From Rhodospirillaceae bacterium (GTDB taxonomy: Bacteria > Pseudomonadota > Alphaproteobacteria > Reyranellales > Reyranellaceae), in assembly GCA_009772935.1 (NCBI GenBank), contig WOUR01000032.1, positions 1 through 64,000 of the forward strand: a stretch of DNA of 64,000 nt. Direction: 5' to 3'. The notes under the pieces were generated by a model. The model saw only the letters and a list, made by a program, of their open reading frames with translations, did not search any database and had not been told where the DNA came from. Of the stretch, positions 11,055 to 20,555 are shown one piece after another; position 1 is the stretch's first letter, and every line of letters starts with the position of its first letter. The translations under genes were made by a program, and so were the position numbers.

Positions 11055-12287
11055 ATGGACGGATCTTCGAAGGTGCAGGAAATGCCCGCGGGCACCGACG
11101 GGCGCATGCCGCGCCGGTCGATGCGGAACATCGCCTTGCTGGCGATTTGCCAGGCGCTGACACAGAGCAGCAACACGCTGATGTTCGCCTCGTCAGCGCT
11201 GGCGGTTCTCACCATCGTCTCGCCGGACATGCGCATGTGGGCCAACATACCGGTCACCATGCAGCATCTCGGGGTGATGCTGTCGGTCTTTCCGGCGTCG
11301 CTGCTGATGATGCGTCGCGGCCGCAGGTTCGGTTTCCGCAGCGGCTCGCTGATGGGCATGATCGGGTCCTCGCTGGCGGCCATCGGACTGGGTCTCGGCA
11401 GTTTCCCGGTGATGTGCTGCGGCGGCCTTTTCCTGGGTTACGCCATTGCCAACATGCAGCTCTACCGCTTCGCTGCCGTGGAGCTGGCGCCGGCCCCTCA
11501 TCGCGCGCAGGCGATTTCGTATGTCACCGCGGGAGGCGTCCTGGCCGGCATCCTCGGCCCGACCCTCGCCCGCTTTACGCCCGACCTCTGGTTGCCGCTC
11601 TTCCAGGCAAGTTTCTGCGCCGTCATCGTCATTCACATCCTCGTCTTCATCGTTCTGGGCTTCATCGAATTCCCGCAGGTGAGGGTGGAGGATTCATCCG
11701 GTCCCCAGCGTCCGCTCTCCCAGATCGTCACCCAGCCGGCCTACATGGTGGCATGCGCCGGTGCGATGATCGCCTTCGGCGTGATGTCCTTCGTGATGGC
11801 AGCCTCGCCGCTGGCGATCGTGCAGTGCGGCCTCTCGGCGACCGAAGCTCCGGTGACGATCTTCGTGCACGTCATGGGCATGTTCATCCCGTCGTTCTTC
11901 ACCGGCAGCCTGATCGCGCGCTTCGGGATCTTCAACGTCATGATCGCGGGCATCGTCCTTCTGGTGGCGGGAGTGATCGTGGCGCTGATGGGGATCACCG
12001 AATGGCACTTCCGCGGTGCGCTCACCCTGAACGGGGTGGGCTGGAACTTCCTGTTCGTCGGCGCGACGACGCTTCTCACCACGACTTATCGATCGGCGGA
12101 GCGGGGCAAGGCCCAGGCCTTCAACGATTTCATGGTGTTCGGTGTCACGACCGTGGCCAGCCTGATGGCCAGCGTCGTTCTCGAACTCAAGGGATGGGCA
12201 ACCTTGAACTACGTCGCGCTCGTCCTGGTTCTGGTCGCGCTGCTCGTCATCGGCGTCTACCGGTTACGGAATCCGTCACGCGCCTGA
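11055..12287 (+). CDS. MFS transporter
   Basis: This protein of about 410 residues has some twelve hydrophobic segments split by a central loop near residue 215 (RVEDSSGPQRPLSQIV). The first cytoplasmic loop reads LMMRRGRRFGFRSG, matching the MFS motif A pattern. Substrate is unknown. Several in-frame ATGs follow the first (11082, 11106, 11121); the 11082 start has a slightly better ribosome site, so the true N-terminus may be nine residues shorter. Confidence 0.85.
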   Translation: MDGSSKVQEMPAGTDGRMPRRSMRNIALLAICQALTQSSNTLMFASSALAVLTIVSPDMRMWANIPVTMQHLGVMLSVFPASLLMMRRGRRFGFRSGSLMGMIGSSLAAIGLGLGSFPVMCCGGLFLGYAIANMQLYRFAAVELAPAPHRAQAISYVTAGGVLAGILGPTLARFTPDLWLPLFQASFCAVIVIHILVFIVLGFIEFPQVRVEDSSGPQRPLSQIVTQPAYMVACAGAMIAFGVMSFVMAASPLAIVQCGLSATEAPVTIFVHVMGMFIPSFFTGSLIARFGIFNVMIAGIVLLVAGVIVALMGITEWHFRGALTLNGVGWNFLFVGATTLLTTTYRSAERGKAQAFNDFMVFGVTTVASLMASVVLELKGWATLNYVALVLVLVALLVIGVYRLRNPSRA

Positions 12288-12444
12288 AGCCAAGCCCTTG
12301 AGGCAACGTGGCTTTTCCTCCTCTTCGGTTGCGCGTGCACGGCCCATCTGTCATTTTTCCGCCCACCTCGCGCCCGGGGGGAGTTCGCGTGCTTCAGGTC
12401 GCGATGTGCGTAAAAGCGACGAAAAAACAATAGGTTAGGGAAAC

Positions 12445-14550
12445 ATGTCCACGGTTCTTTGGGGCGTCATCGGTTGCGGCTTGATTGCCGTACTGTATGG
12501 CGTCGTTACCGCATCGCGGGTAATGGCGGCTGACGCCGGCACGCCGCGTATGCAGGAAATTGCTCAGGCCATTCAGGAAGGCGCCGCCGCGTATTTGCGC
12601 CGCCAGTACACCACGATCGGCATCGTGGGCATCGTCGTCCTCGTCGTTCTCGCCCTCCTGCTCGGCAAATTCGCCGCCATCGGCTTCCTGATCGGCGCCG
12701 TATTGTCAGGTGCCACCGGCTTCATCGGCATGAACGTCTCGGTCCGCGCCAACGTGCGTACCGCCGTGGCGGCGCAGAAGAGCCTGGCCTCGGGCCTCGA
12801 CCTCGCCTTCAAGGCGGGCGCGGTGACCGGCATGCTGGTGGCCGGCCTCGCCCTGATCGGCGTCGGCGGCTACTACGCGGTGCTGCTCAACATGGGCATC
12901 CCCGGCGGCAGCCGCGTCATGATCGATGCGCTCGTCTCGCTCGGCTTCGGCGCCTCGCTGATTTCGATCTTCGCCCGCCTCGGCGGCGGCATCTTCACCA
13001 AGGGCGCGGACGTCGGCGGCGACATGGTCGGCAAGGTCGAAGCGGGTATCCCGGAGGATGACCCCCGCAACCCGGCGACCATTGCCGACAACGTGGGCGA
13101 CAATGTCGGCGACTGCGCCGGCATGGCCGCCGACCTGTTCGAGACCTATGCGGTGACGACCGTCGCCACGATGGTCCTGGCCTCGATCTTCTTCGCGGCC
13201 GATCCGGTCCTCGTGGGCAAGCTGATGGCCTATCCGCTGGTCATCGGCGGCGCCTGCATCATCACCTCGATCATCGGCACCTACTTCGTCCGCCTCGGTT
13301 CCGACGGCAATATCATGTGGGCGATGTACAAGGGCGTGATCGCGGCTGCCGTCCTGTCGATCCCGGCCATCTACTTCGCCACCGACCGCCTGATCGGCAT
13401 GGGGACGGTGATGACGGTGGGCGATCGCTCGTTCACCGGCCTGTCGTTGTTCTGGTGCTCGCTGGTGGGCCTCGCCATCACCGGCCTGATCGTCTGGGTC
13501 ACCGAGTACTACACCGGCACCGACTATCGCCCCGTGAAGGCAGTGGCGCAGGCTTCTGTCACTGGCCACGGCACCAACGTCATCGCCGGTCTCGCGATGT
13601 CGATGGAAGCCACGGCCGGCCCGGCGCTGCTGATCTGTGCAGGCATCGTGACCTGCTACATCCTGGCGGGACTTTTCGGCATCGCCATCGCCACGACCGC
13701 CATGCTGGCGCTCGCGGGCATGATCGTGGCCCTCGACGCCTACGGCCCGGTCACTGACAATGCCGGCGGCATTGCCGAAATGGCCGGCCTGCCGAAGGAA
13801 GTGCGCAAGAACACCGACGCGCTCGACGCGGTCGGCAACACCACCAAGGCCGTCACCAAGGGCTATGCGATCGCCTCGGCCGGCCTCGGTGCACTGGTGC
13901 TGTTCGCGGCCTACACGTCGGACCTCGACTACTTCATCGCCGCGGGCAAGCTGGGCGTCACGGCGGTCGATTTCTCGCTGAAGAACCCGTACGTCGTGGT
14001 CGGTCTCCTGGTCGGCGGCCTGCTGCCGTACCTGTTCGGCGGCATGTCGATGCTGGCTGTCGGCCGCGCTGCCCAGTCGGTGGTCGAGGAAGTCCGGCGG
14101 CAGTTCAAGGAGAAGCCCGGCATCATGGCAGGCACGGACAGGCCGGACTATGGCCGCGCCGTGGACATGCTCACCAAGGCGGCGATCAAGGAGATGATGA
14201 TCCCATCGCTGCTGCCGGTGCTGTCGCCGATCGTGCTGTTCTTCGTGATCGCGGCCATCGCCAACCGCTCCGACGCCTTCGCGGCCGTCGGTGCCATGCT
14301 GCTCGGCGTGATCGTCACCGGCATCTTCGTCGCGATCTCGATGACGGCGGGTGGCGGAGCCTGGGACAATGCCAAGAAGTACATCGAGGAAGGTCATTTC
14401 GGCGGCAAGGGATCCGACGCCCACAAGGCGGCGGTGACCGGCGACACCGTCGGCGACCCGTACAAGGATACGTCGGGCCCGGCCGTCAATCCGATGATCA
14501 AGATCGCCAACATCGTGGCGCTGCTGCTCCTCGCGGTCCTGGCGCACTGA
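12445..14550 (+). CDS. hppA: Membrane-bound proton-translocating pyrophosphatase, K+-independent type
   Basis: This 701-residue inner-membrane pump hydrolyses pyrophosphate and exports protons, with about 16 membrane helices. The pyrophosphate site is intact: [20 protein letters not shown], then [20 protein letters not shown], and near the end [10 protein letters not shown] and [17 protein letters not shown]. The cytoplasmic motif reads [10 protein letters not shown]. Lys at this position marks the potassium-independent class, whereas K-dependent enzymes have Ala. The gene stands alone with its own terminator. A TTAGGGA ribosome site precedes ATG 12445. Confidence 0.97.
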   Translation: MSTVLWGVIGCGLIAVLYGVVTASRVMAADAGTPRMQEIAQAIQEGAAAYLRRQYTTIGIVGIVVLVVLALLLGKFAAIGFLIGAVLSGATGFIGMNVSVRANVRTAVAAQKSLASGLDLAFKAGAVTGMLVAGLALIGVGGYYAVLLNMGIPGGSRVMIDALVSLGFGASLISIFARLGGGIFTKGADVGGDMVGKVEAGIPEDDPRNPATIADNVGDNVGDCAGMAADLFETYAVTTVATMVLASIFFAADPVLVGKLMAYPLVIGGACIITSIIGTYFVRLGSDGNIMWAMYKGVIAAAVLSIPAIYFATDRLIGMGTVMTVGDRSFTGLSLFWCSLVGLAITGLIVWVTEYYTGTDYRPVKAVAQASVTGHGTNVIAGLAMSMEATAGPALLICAGIVTCYILAGLFGIAIATTAMLALAGMIVALDAYGPVTDNAGGIAEMAGLPKEVRKNTDALDAVGNTTKAVTKGYAIASAGLGALVLFAAYTSDLDYFIAAGKLGVTAVDFSLKNPYVVVGLLVGGLLPYLFGGMSMLAVGRAAQSVVEEVRRQFKEKPGIMAGTDRPDYGRAVDMLTKAAIKEMMIPSLLPVLSPIVLFFVIAAIANRSDAFAAVGAMLLGVIVTGIFVAISMTAGGGAWDNAKKYIEEGHFGGKGSDAHKAAVTGDTVGDPYKDTSGPAVNPMIKIANIVALLLLAVLAH

Positions 14551-14577
14551 GTTCAGGCGGAAAACATCCACAACGAA

Positions 14578-14607
14578 AAGCCCCGGCCAATCGGCCGGGG
14601 CTTTTTT
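14578..14607 (+). terminator. Rho-independent terminator after hppA, possibly bidirectional
   Basis: An 11-bp stem (AAGCCCCGGCC with its complement) closes on a 4-base loop and runs into six T. It lies 27 bases after the hppA stop. On the minus strand it also follows bamE and ends in a short T tract, so it may serve both convergent genes. Confidence 0.9.
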
Positions 14608-14656
14608 GTTTGAATCGCCCGTCGGGAGCCGGGCCAGGGATGGCGCTGCCGTTCCG

Positions 14657-15151
14657 TCAGGTTCCGCCGCCGCTGGTCGGCGCGCCGGGGTTGCCGCCGC
14701 CCTGCTGCTTGGGGCCGGTGAAGCGGCCGACATTGCCCAGCACCTGCTCGAGGATCGTGAGTTCCTTGCCCGAGGTCGGCGTGATGCGCTGGACCATCTG
14801 AATGTTCTGTGCGTCCTTAAGGTCGTAGTTCTTGATGGCTTCGATGCGGCCCGATTCGCTGAACGTGACCTGGATTACCGTCTGGGAACTGACCTTGGGC
14901 TTGGTGTAGGCCCAGTACTCCTGGGTCTCGCTGATGTAGTACCAGATATTCGGATTGAAGGTCGCGACGGCCGAGGGCGATCCGATCAGGCGGACCACGT
15001 CCTCGCGACTCTGCGCGCCGACTTCGAGTTTTTCGACCGAACCGGGCGTCGCGGCGAAGCCGCGCTGGTAGACAGTGTTCTCGCAGCCGCCCAACGCGAG
15101 GGCGGAAAGGGCGAGGGCGCCAGCGAGGGCGAGCGGGGCGGTGCGACGCAT
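14657..15151 (-). CDS. bamE: Outer membrane assembly lipoprotein BamE (SmpA/OmlA)
   Basis: This 164-residue lipoprotein of the BAM complex helps insert beta-barrel proteins into the outer membrane. A signal peptide ends in the lipobox LGGC at about residue 23. The mature part has the BamE pattern: VEKLEVGAQSREDVVRLIGSP followed by WYYISETQEYW. The tail is a Gly/Pro-rich extension (KQQGGGNPGAPTSGGGT) that looks disordered. It is divergent from the bc1 chaperone gene and convergent with hppA. Confidence 0.93.
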   Translation of the reverse strand: MRRTAPLALAGALALSALALGGCENTVYQRGFAATPGSVEKLEVGAQSREDVVRLIGSPSAVATFNPNIWYYISETQEYWAYTKPKVSSQTVIQVTFSESGRIEAIKNYDLKDAQNIQMVQRITPTSGKELTILEQVLGNVGRFTGPKQQGGGNPGAPTSGGGT

Positions 15152-15186
15152 GGACTGCTTCTTGGCTTTGCGGGAAGAGGGACCGC

Positions 15187-15215
15187 AAGATGTCGCGATG
15201 AAGACGCCGGGTCAA
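15187..15215 (-). promoter_or_regulatory. Candidate sigma-70 promoter of bamE
   Basis: On the minus strand, TTGACC (15215-15210) and CATCTT (15192-15187) are separated by 17 bases and lie about 35 bases before the bamE start codon. The -35 matches five of six consensus bases and the -10 three of six. Confidence 0.4.
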
Positions 15216-15252
15216 CCTGTTGTCCCGCGACCCGTTGGGAAGGGAGTGGTTC

Positions 15253-15747
15253 GTGCTCCGTCGACGCAAGCCAGAAGATGATTTCGCCGCCGCCGTCTAC
15301 AAGCGCGTGGCCGAGCAGGCGCGCGTGGCGGAACTGTTCGAGGCCTGCGGCATTCCCGACACGCTGGACGGCCGCTTCGATTCGTTGGCGCTCCATGCGG
15401 CGCTGATGATCGATCGCCTGCGGCGCGAGCCGGATGGCGAGGCATTGTCCCAGGCCTTCTTCGACGCCATGTTTCGCCATCTCGACCTCACGCTGCGAGA
15501 GATCGGGATCCAGGATCTGGGGGTCGGCCGGCGCATCAAGATCATGGCGGAAGGCCTGCACGGCCGCGCACTGGCGTATCGCGAGGCTCTGAACGGTGGC
15601 CCGACGCCGCTTGGTGAGGTCTTGCGGCGCAATGCCTACGGCGGTACGTCGCCGCAGGATTCCGGAGCCGTGAGTCAGCTCGAGGCTTACGTTCGGAACT
15701 ACGCGAGATCGCTGGGCTCAAAGGCCCGCAACGACTTGATGAAGTGA
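15253..15747 (+). CDS. Ubiquinol-cytochrome c chaperone family protein
   Basis: This protein of about 164 residues belongs to the CBP3/ubiquinol-cytochrome c chaperone family, which helps assemble cytochrome b of the bc1 complex. Typical features are the helical stretch FDSLALHAALMIDRLRRE, QAFFDAMFRHLDLTLREIGIQDLGVGRRIK, and the repeated RALAYREAL segment. GTG 15253 is preferred because AGGGAG sits six bases before it and it gives the usual short basic start VLRRRKPEDD. An upstream TTG at 15220 would add eleven residues. It precedes yceD by nine bases. Confidence 0.88.
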   Translation: MLRRRKPEDDFAAAVYKRVAEQARVAELFEACGIPDTLDGRFDSLALHAALMIDRLRREPDGEALSQAFFDAMFRHLDLTLREIGIQDLGVGRRIKIMAEGLHGRALAYREALNGGPTPLGEVLRRNAYGGTSPQDSGAVSQLEAYVRNYARSLGSKARNDLMK

Positions 15748-15756
15748 ATTAGTAAA

Positions 15757-16341
15757 ATGATGCAAGGCACTGAAAAGTCAATAAAATCCGAGATTGAACG
15801 TATGCTGGATCTCGATAAGCTCGGCACCAACGGGACGGCGCTCGAGATTTCCACGACGGAAAGTGAGCGGGCCGCGCTGGCCAGGCGCTTCGGATTTCTG
15901 GGCCTGCCGGATTTCTCGGCGCGCGTGACGGTGGACCGTCGGCCGGGAGGCCAGGTCGTCGTCGAGGGACGCCTCAAGGGCCGCATCGTCCAAGCTTGCA
16001 TTCTGAGCCTGGATCCCGTGACGCAGGAACTGGACGACCCCTTCCGGCTGGTCTTTGCCGAGGATGTGACAGAGGAACGCGATCCTGAGAGCGGGGACGC
16101 GCTGTTGAATGCCCAGGGCGATGCTCCCGAGCCTTTGGTCGGGAACATGCTTGACGTCGGCGAAATCGTCGCAGAGCAACTCTCGCTGACGGCCGATCCC
16201 TATCCGAGGCGGCCGGGAATCAAGCTCGAGGACGTAATGCCCAAGCCGAAGGGCGGTGCTCGCCGTGCGGCACCCGAGCAGCGCCGGCATCCCTTTGCCG
16301 GACTGGCGGCCCTGAAGGACAAGCCCCGGCGTGGCCGGTAA
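15757..16341 (+). CDS. yceD: YceD/DUF177 family protein (23S rRNA accumulation protein)
   Basis: This 194-residue protein carries the DUF177 core, including LKGRIVQACILSLDPVTQEL and the acidic stretch near DPESGDALLNAQGDAPEPLVGNMLDVGEI. In other bacteria YceD supports 23S rRNA accumulation and is nearly always next to rpmF, as here. The C-terminus is basic (KPKGGARRAAPEQRRHP), consistent with RNA binding. Here 129 bases separate it from rpmF, and they contain a terminator-like hairpin. Confidence 0.88.
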   Translation: MMQGTEKSIKSEIERMLDLDKLGTNGTALEISTTESERAALARRFGFLGLPDFSARVTVDRRPGGQVVVEGRLKGRIVQACILSLDPVTQELDDPFRLVFAEDVTEERDPESGDALLNAQGDAPEPLVGNMLDVGEIVAEQLSLTADPYPRRPGIKLEDVMPKPKGGARRAAPEQRRHPFAGLAALKDKPRRGR

Positions 16342-16383
16342 ATTGTTGCGGCGGCGAGACGTTTTGGCTAGAGAGGGCCGCCC

Positions 16384-16416
16384 GCCGCGCCTATAGAGCG
16401 CGGCTGCAGCTTTTTT
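16384..16416 (+). terminator. Terminator-like hairpin with T6 between yceD and rpmF
   Basis: A 7-bp GC stem (GCCGCGC/GCGCGGC) encloses a 7-base loop, with TTTTTT starting six bases after the stem. The distance to the T-run is longer than ideal, so termination may be partial. A -10-like TATAAG at 16435-16440 downstream could give rpmF its own start. Confidence 0.45.
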
Positions 16417-16470
16417 GGGGGCATGCCCTGCCTGTATAAGGCGGGCACGGCCCTCGTCGTGGAGATCGTC

Positions 16471-16665
16471 ATGGCAGTTCCCAAGAAAAAGGTTTCGAAG
16501 TCCCGTCGCAACATGCGTCGCTCGCATCATGCGCTGCCGACCATGGCATTCGTGGAATGCAAGAACTGTGGCGAGCTGAAGCGCCCGCACATGGTTTGCT
16601 CGCATTGCGGCTACTACCGCGAGGACATGCCCGTCCTGGCCGACGCCGCGTCGGCCGAGAAGTAG
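16471..16665 (+). CDS. rpmF: 50S ribosomal protein L32
   Basis: The 64-residue protein begins [19 protein letters not shown], the standard L32 start, and carries the zinc-ribbon cysteines CKNCGELK and CSHCGYY. ATG 16471 is chosen over the upstream frame extension because it gives the family N-terminus and has a GGAGA ribosome site. Confidence 0.98.
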   Translation: MAVPKKKVSKSRRNMRRSHHALPTMAFVECKNCGELKRPHMVCSHCGYYREDMPVLADAASAEK

Positions 16666-16717
16666 TCCGACGCACGCCGCCGGCAATGCGCTGGCATTCG
16701 ACAGGCGGAGCGCGACG

Positions 16718-17794
16718 GTGAGTGCGAGGAAGATCGTGCTCGCACTCGATGGCATGGGTGGCGATCACGCTCCCGATGTCATCGTGAACGGCGCGGATAT
16801 CGCCCGCGAACGCTATCCCGGCACGACGTTCCTGCTGTTCGGTGATGAGCCGCGCCTGAAGGCCCTTGTCGACAAGCGCAAGGGGCTCGCGCAGGTTCTC
16901 GAGATCGTGCCGTCGGAAGACGCGGTGCTCGCCGAAGACAAGCCGTCCTTCGCGTTGCGTCGCCGCCGCAAGTCCAGCATGTGGATGGCAGTCGAGGCGG
17001 CTGCCCAGGGGCGGGCGGATACGATCGTATCCGCCGGAAATACCGGCGCGCTCCTCGCTATCTCGATGTTCGCGATGCGCATGCTCGAGGGAGCGGACCG
17101 GCCGGCCTTGGCGTCGTTCATGCCGACGTCGCGGGGCGAGACCGTAATGCTGGATCTCGGCGCCAATCTCGAATGCGATGCCCAGAACCTCGCGCAGTTC
17201 GCCGTGATGGGCAGCGTGTTCGCCCAGGCGCTGCTTGGCCTCGACGCCCCCAAAGTCGGCTTGCTGAATGTCGGCTCGGAGGAACTCAAGGGGCACGAGG
17301 AACTGCGGCAGGCTGCGGCGTGGCTGCGCCGCGACGGCTCGCCTGTCAATTTCCACGGCTTTGTCGAAGGCAACGACATCGGCGCCGGCGTGACCGACGT
17401 CGTGGTCACCGACGGGTTCACCGGCAATGTCGCCCTGAAGGCGATCGAAGGCACCGCCAAACTCACCTTCCAGTTCGTGGGCGACGCTTTCCGCACGTCG
17501 ACTTTTGCGAAGATCGGTTACCTGTTTGCGGCCGGTGCCTGGCGGAAGCTGCGCAACAGGGTCGATCCGCGCCGCTACAATGGCGGCGTTTTCCTGGGTC
17601 TCGACGGGGTCTGCGTGAAGAGCCACGGCGGGACGGACGCGCTGGGCTTCGCCTACGCGATCGGCGTCGCGGTCGACCTGGTCCGTTACGAATACAAGAA
17701 CAAGCTCGTCGAGGGGCTGGCACGGCTGCACGAGATCACCTCGGTGACCGAACCGCCGGCCGCGTCGCTGCAGGCCACCGGAGGAACTGCGTGA
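16718..17794 (+). CDS. plsX: Phosphate acyltransferase PlsX
   Basis: This enzyme makes acyl-phosphate from acyl-ACP for phospholipid synthesis. The 358 residues carry [19 protein letters not shown] at the start, then [28 protein letters not shown], and near the end [17 protein letters not shown]. The GTG start at 16718 follows an AGGCGGAG ribosome site. The stop overlaps the fabH start (GTGA), the usual plsX-fabH pairing. Confidence 0.97.
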   Translation: MSARKIVLALDGMGGDHAPDVIVNGADIARERYPGTTFLLFGDEPRLKALVDKRKGLAQVLEIVPSEDAVLAEDKPSFALRRRRKSSMWMAVEAAAQGRADTIVSAGNTGALLAISMFAMRMLEGADRPALASFMPTSRGETVMLDLGANLECDAQNLAQFAVMGSVFAQALLGLDAPKVGLLNVGSEELKGHEELRQAAAWLRRDGSPVNFHGFVEGNDIGAGVTDVVVTDGFTGNVALKAIEGTAKLTFQFVGDAFRTSTFAKIGYLFAAGAWRKLRNRVDPRRYNGGVFLGLDGVCVKSHGGTDALGFAYAIGVAVDLVRYEYKNKLVEGLARLHEITSVTEPPAASLQATGGTA

Positions 17795-18762
17795 TTCGTT
17801 CTGTCGTCCAGGGGTGCGGTTCGTATCTGCCCGAGCGCGTGGTCACCAACGAAGAACTCTCGAAGACCATGGACACTACCGACGAGTGGATCCGCCAGCG
17901 CACCGGCATCTGCCAGCGTCACATCGCGGCGGCCGGTGAGTTCACGTCCCACCTGGCGATCAAGGCCTCGCAGCGCGCACTCGACCATGCCGGCATCAGG
18001 GCGTCCGAGCTCGACCTGATCGTGCTGGCGACAGCGACCCCCGACCAGACCTTTCCCGCCACGGCCACGCGAGTGCAGGCCGCCCTCGGCATGACCGGAG
18101 GGGCGGCGTTCGACGTTCAGGCTGTGTGCGCGGGCTTTGTGTACGGCGTCTCGGTCGCCGACAGCCTCATCAAGAGCGGCCTTGCCTCGACCGCCCTGGT
18201 GATCGGCGCGGAGACCTTCTCGCGCATCCTCGACTGGAACGATCGAGGCACTTGCGTGCTGTTCGGCGATGGCGCCGGCGCGATCGTGCTCAAGGGCGAG
18301 CAGGGAGCGGGTACCCCGGCCGACCGCGGCATCCTCGCCAACGCGCTGCATTCCGACGGTCGCCATCACGACATCCTCTATGTCGACGGCGGCCCGTCCT
18401 CGACCCGCACCACCGGTTACCTCCGCATGGAAGGCAAGGAGGTATTCAAACATGCCGTCGTCAACATGGCGGCGGTCGTGGGCGAGGTGCTGGAAAAGGC
18501 GGGGCTCGAAGCCAAGGACATCGACTGGCTGGTCCCGCACCAGGCCAACAAGCGCATCATCGACGGCACCGGCCGCAAGCTCGGCCTGCCGCCGGAGCGT
18601 GTCGTCGTCACGGTCGACAAGCACGCCAACACCTCGGCCGCCTCGATCCCGCTGGCGCTCGACGTCGCGGTCAAGGACGGCCGCATCAAGACGGGCGACC
18701 TGCTGCTGCTCGAGGGGATCGGCGGCGGTCTTTCCTGGGGCGCCAGCCTCGTTCGTTGGTAA
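17791..18762 (+). CDS. fabH: Beta-ketoacyl-ACP synthase III
   Basis: This enzyme starts fatty acid synthesis by condensing acetyl-CoA with malonyl-ACP. The 323 residues carry the complete triad: Cys113 in AVCAGFVYG, His in VPHQANKRI, and Asn in [12 protein letters not shown] 17791 overlaps the plsX stop; the longer frame upstream is a shadow through plsX. It is followed after 123 bases by ihfA. Confidence 0.98.
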   Translation: MIRSVVQGCGSYLPERVVTNEELSKTMDTTDEWIRQRTGICQRHIAAAGEFTSHLAIKASQRALDHAGIRASELDLIVLATATPDQTFPATATRVQAALGMTGGAAFDVQAVCAGFVYGVSVADSLIKSGLASTALVIGAETFSRILDWNDRGTCVLFGDGAGAIVLKGEQGAGTPADRGILANALHSDGRHHDILYVDGGPSSTRTTGYLRMEGKEVFKHAVVNMAAVVGEVLEKAGLEAKDIDWLVPHQANKRIIDGTGRKLGLPPERVVVTVDKHANTSAASIPLALDVAVKDGRIKTGDLLLLEGIGGGLSWGASLVRW

Positions 18763-18829
18763 TGCGAGAAACTTAGCCAACGGAACGTGAACAGGCGGCG
18801 ATTCAAGTCCAGCCGCTATCCTACTGATA

Positions 18830-18858
18830 TTGACCGCTTTCCCACCTTAGAGTAAGGA
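18830..18858 (+). promoter_or_regulatory. Candidate promoter of ihfA
   Basis: TTGACC (18830-18835) lies 17 bases before TAAGGA (18853-18858), about 28 bases upstream of the ihfA GTG. The -35 is good; the -10 is poor, so this is only a candidate. Confidence 0.3.
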
Positions 18859-18885
18859 TTAACTGGGGGAAGAAGAGGTACCGGA

Positions 18886-19197
18886 GTGGACGGCCGGACA
18901 ATTACGCGCGCCGATCTGAGCGAGTCAGTGTTCCAGGAGGTGGGACTGTCTCGCAATGAATCCAGCGATCTCGTGGAGACCATTCTCTCCGAGGTGGTGG
19001 AAGCGTTGGCGCGCGGCGAATCTGTGAAAATCTCCTCGTTCGGGAGTTTCACGGTTCGTGACAAGGGGCAGCGTGTCGGCCGCAACCCGAAAACCGGGCA
19101 GGAAGTTCCCATCCTGCCGCGGCGAGTCCTCGTCTTTCGAGCGTCGAATGTCCTGAAATCACTGATCAACGGGGCGCCCGGCGAGAACAAGGGGTAG
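18886..19197 (+). CDS. ihfA: Integration host factor subunit alpha
   Basis: This 103-residue DNA-bending protein forms a heterodimer with IhfB. The HU/IHF signature is clear: [26 protein letters not shown], with the arm region [14 protein letters not shown]. The start is GTG 18886 with GGGGGAAG upstream. It is followed 23 bases later by the MerR-type gene, the usual alphaproteobacterial order. Confidence 0.96.
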   Translation: MDGRTITRADLSESVFQEVGLSRNESSDLVETILSEVVEALARGESVKISSFGSFTVRDKGQRVGRNPKTGQEVPILPRRVLVFRASNVLKSLINGAPGENKG

Positions 19198-19220
19198 TTG
19201 GGAACACGAGGGGATCTTAG

Positions 19221-19748
19221 ATGGCCGTTTCGGTTCAGACCGTCGAAAGGCGGGTCGAGAAGTCGGCGCAGGCGTTCCGTACGATCAGCGAGGTTGCGAC
19301 CGAGCTCGACGTGCCGCAGCACGTGCTGCGGTTCTGGGAAAGCAAGTTCACCCAGGTTCGTCCCCTGAAGCGGGGCGGCGGCCGGCGCTACTACCGGCCC
19401 GAAGACATCGACCTCCTGCGCCGCATACGCACGCTGCTCTACGAAGACGGCTACACGATCAAGGGTGTCCAGCGCCTTCTGAAGGAAGGCCGTGGGCGCC
19501 TGCCGGCGCAGCGTCTCGACCTTGCCGCCGAGAGCGCCCTGGAAAGTCTGCGCATCGTCTCGGCGCGGGCCGAGGCCATGGCGGGAGGCGCCCGCCAGCC
19601 GCTGCCGCGGACCGGTCCGCAACCTTCGACGACGACGCCGCGCGCGGCCGTCCTTGACCTCCACAAGCGCCGTGAGATCGAGTCGGTGCTGGAAGACCTT
19701 GAACAGGCGCTGACGCAGCTTCGCAGCACGCTGAAGACGCAAAACTAG
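19221..19748 (+). CDS. MerR family transcriptional regulator
   Basis: This 175-residue protein has an N-terminal MerR winged helix: [22 protein letters not shown], then [20 protein letters not shown] and the wing [11 protein letters not shown]. No conserved metal-binding cysteines are present in the C-terminal part, which is instead a helical dimerisation segment ([20 protein letters not shown]). The inducer is unknown. Its position after ihfA is conserved in the class, which suggests a housekeeping role. Confidence 0.9.
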   Translation: MAVSVQTVERRVEKSAQAFRTISEVATELDVPQHVLRFWESKFTQVRPLKRGGGRRYYRPEDIDLLRRIRTLLYEDGYTIKGVQRLLKEGRGRLPAQRLDLAAESALESLRIVSARAEAMAGGARQPLPRTGPQPSTTTPRAAVLDLHKRREIESVLEDLEQALTQLRSTLKTQN

Positions 19749-19807
19749 GCCTTCGGGTCTGGAGTATCGCCGGGGGGCGGTGCTCTAGAACTTGCAGGTT
19801 GGGCGTC

Positions 19808-19835
19808 CAAAGACCACCAGATCGGGTGGTCTTTG
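19808..19835 (+). other. Strong hairpin after the MerR gene
   Basis: An uninterrupted 11-bp stem (CAAAGACCACC with its complement) encloses a 6-base loop (AGATCG) 60 bases after the stop. No T-run follows beyond the CTTT in the stem, so it is either a weak terminator or a message-stabilising 3' structure. Confidence 0.5.
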
Positions 19836-19939
19836 TAAGAAAGTGTATCAAGTAACTGGTTTTATTTGGTTTTTGTCGAGGCAGGCGTATCCTGCCCGGC
19901 GAGGGGCCTTCAACGGAATCGTCAAAGGGGGACGTGACC

Positions 19940-20245
19940 GTGCTTATGAATCGCGATTTCGCGCGCCATCACGCGCGCTCGTTTGAATTAAATTCCTTTA
20001 ATGACAATGGCCTGGAGGTCGATCTTCCCGCCATAGATGAGCTCCTTTACCTGCGGCGTGGGTTGACGCAGCCCGGCGGCAAGCTGCCGCTCTTCGATCT
20101 TGACGGTCAGGAAATCCATATTGACATCGTCAAGCGATGTTTGGCGGCGGGCTGGGCGCAGCCCTGGTTCAAGAATCCACTGAAGCCGGACTGGCTGGTC
20201 TGCAAGCTCACAGAGCGCGGGCGACAGGTCGCATCCGCAGCGTAG
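19940..20245 (+). CDS. Hypothetical protein, about 101 residues
   Basis: I do not recognise this family. The protein is soluble, of mixed composition and with no cysteine cluster, and ends KPDWLVCKLTERGRQVASAA. The LTERGR end is reminiscent of the wing of small winged-helix proteins, but the rest gives no clear HTH. GTG 19940 is preferred because GGGGGA lies seven bases before it; GTG 19934 and ATG 19946 are alternatives. Low-GC codons around 19985-20010 (AATTCCTTTAATGACAATGG) stand out from the neighbours. It lies alone between the MerR hairpin and tRNA-Pro. Confidence 0.6.
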   Translation: MLMNRDFARHHARSFELNSFNDNGLEVDLPAIDELLYLRRGLTQPGGKLPLFDLDGQEIHIDIVKRCLAAGWAQPWFKNPLKPDWLVCKLTERGRQVASAA

Positions 20246-20430
20246 CACCCGCCGTCACCCGCCGTACTGCATTCCGCCAGTTTGGCGGATGAATTCGAAG
20301 CGGAAAGACCCGAGAGAGCCAGTGACCGAGATTACAGATGGTCGCGAGCAATACGCCGCGGCTACAGCTCGTCGAACTTGAGGCAAGCGCTTCGCGCTCG
20401 ATCATGACGATGGATGGGAAGGAAGTTTAT

Positions 20431-20507
20431 TGGTCGGGGCGACAGGATTTGAACCTGCGACCCCCAGTCCCCCAGACTGATGCGCTACCAGGCTGCGCTA
20501 CGCCCCG
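20431..20507 (-). tRNA. tRNA-Pro (anticodon GGG)
   Basis: Read on the minus strand, the 77 bases fold into a full cloverleaf: acceptor CGGGGCG/CGCCCCG, D-arm GCGC/GCGC, anticodon stem TCAGT/ACTGG with loop CTGGGGG (anticodon GGG), T-arm GCAGG-TTCAAAT-CCTGT, discriminator A and an encoded CCA. Confidence 0.97.
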
Positions 20508-20555
20508 ACCGGTGCCGCCGGCCGGTAGGGCCGCGGCACGGGGGCTTTAGCGCGA

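Noticed and set aside
12706-14733. A 675-codon minus-strand frame over hppA
   Set aside because: It is antisense to the pyrophosphatase and very rich in His, Asp and Arg, a typical shadow of codon bias.
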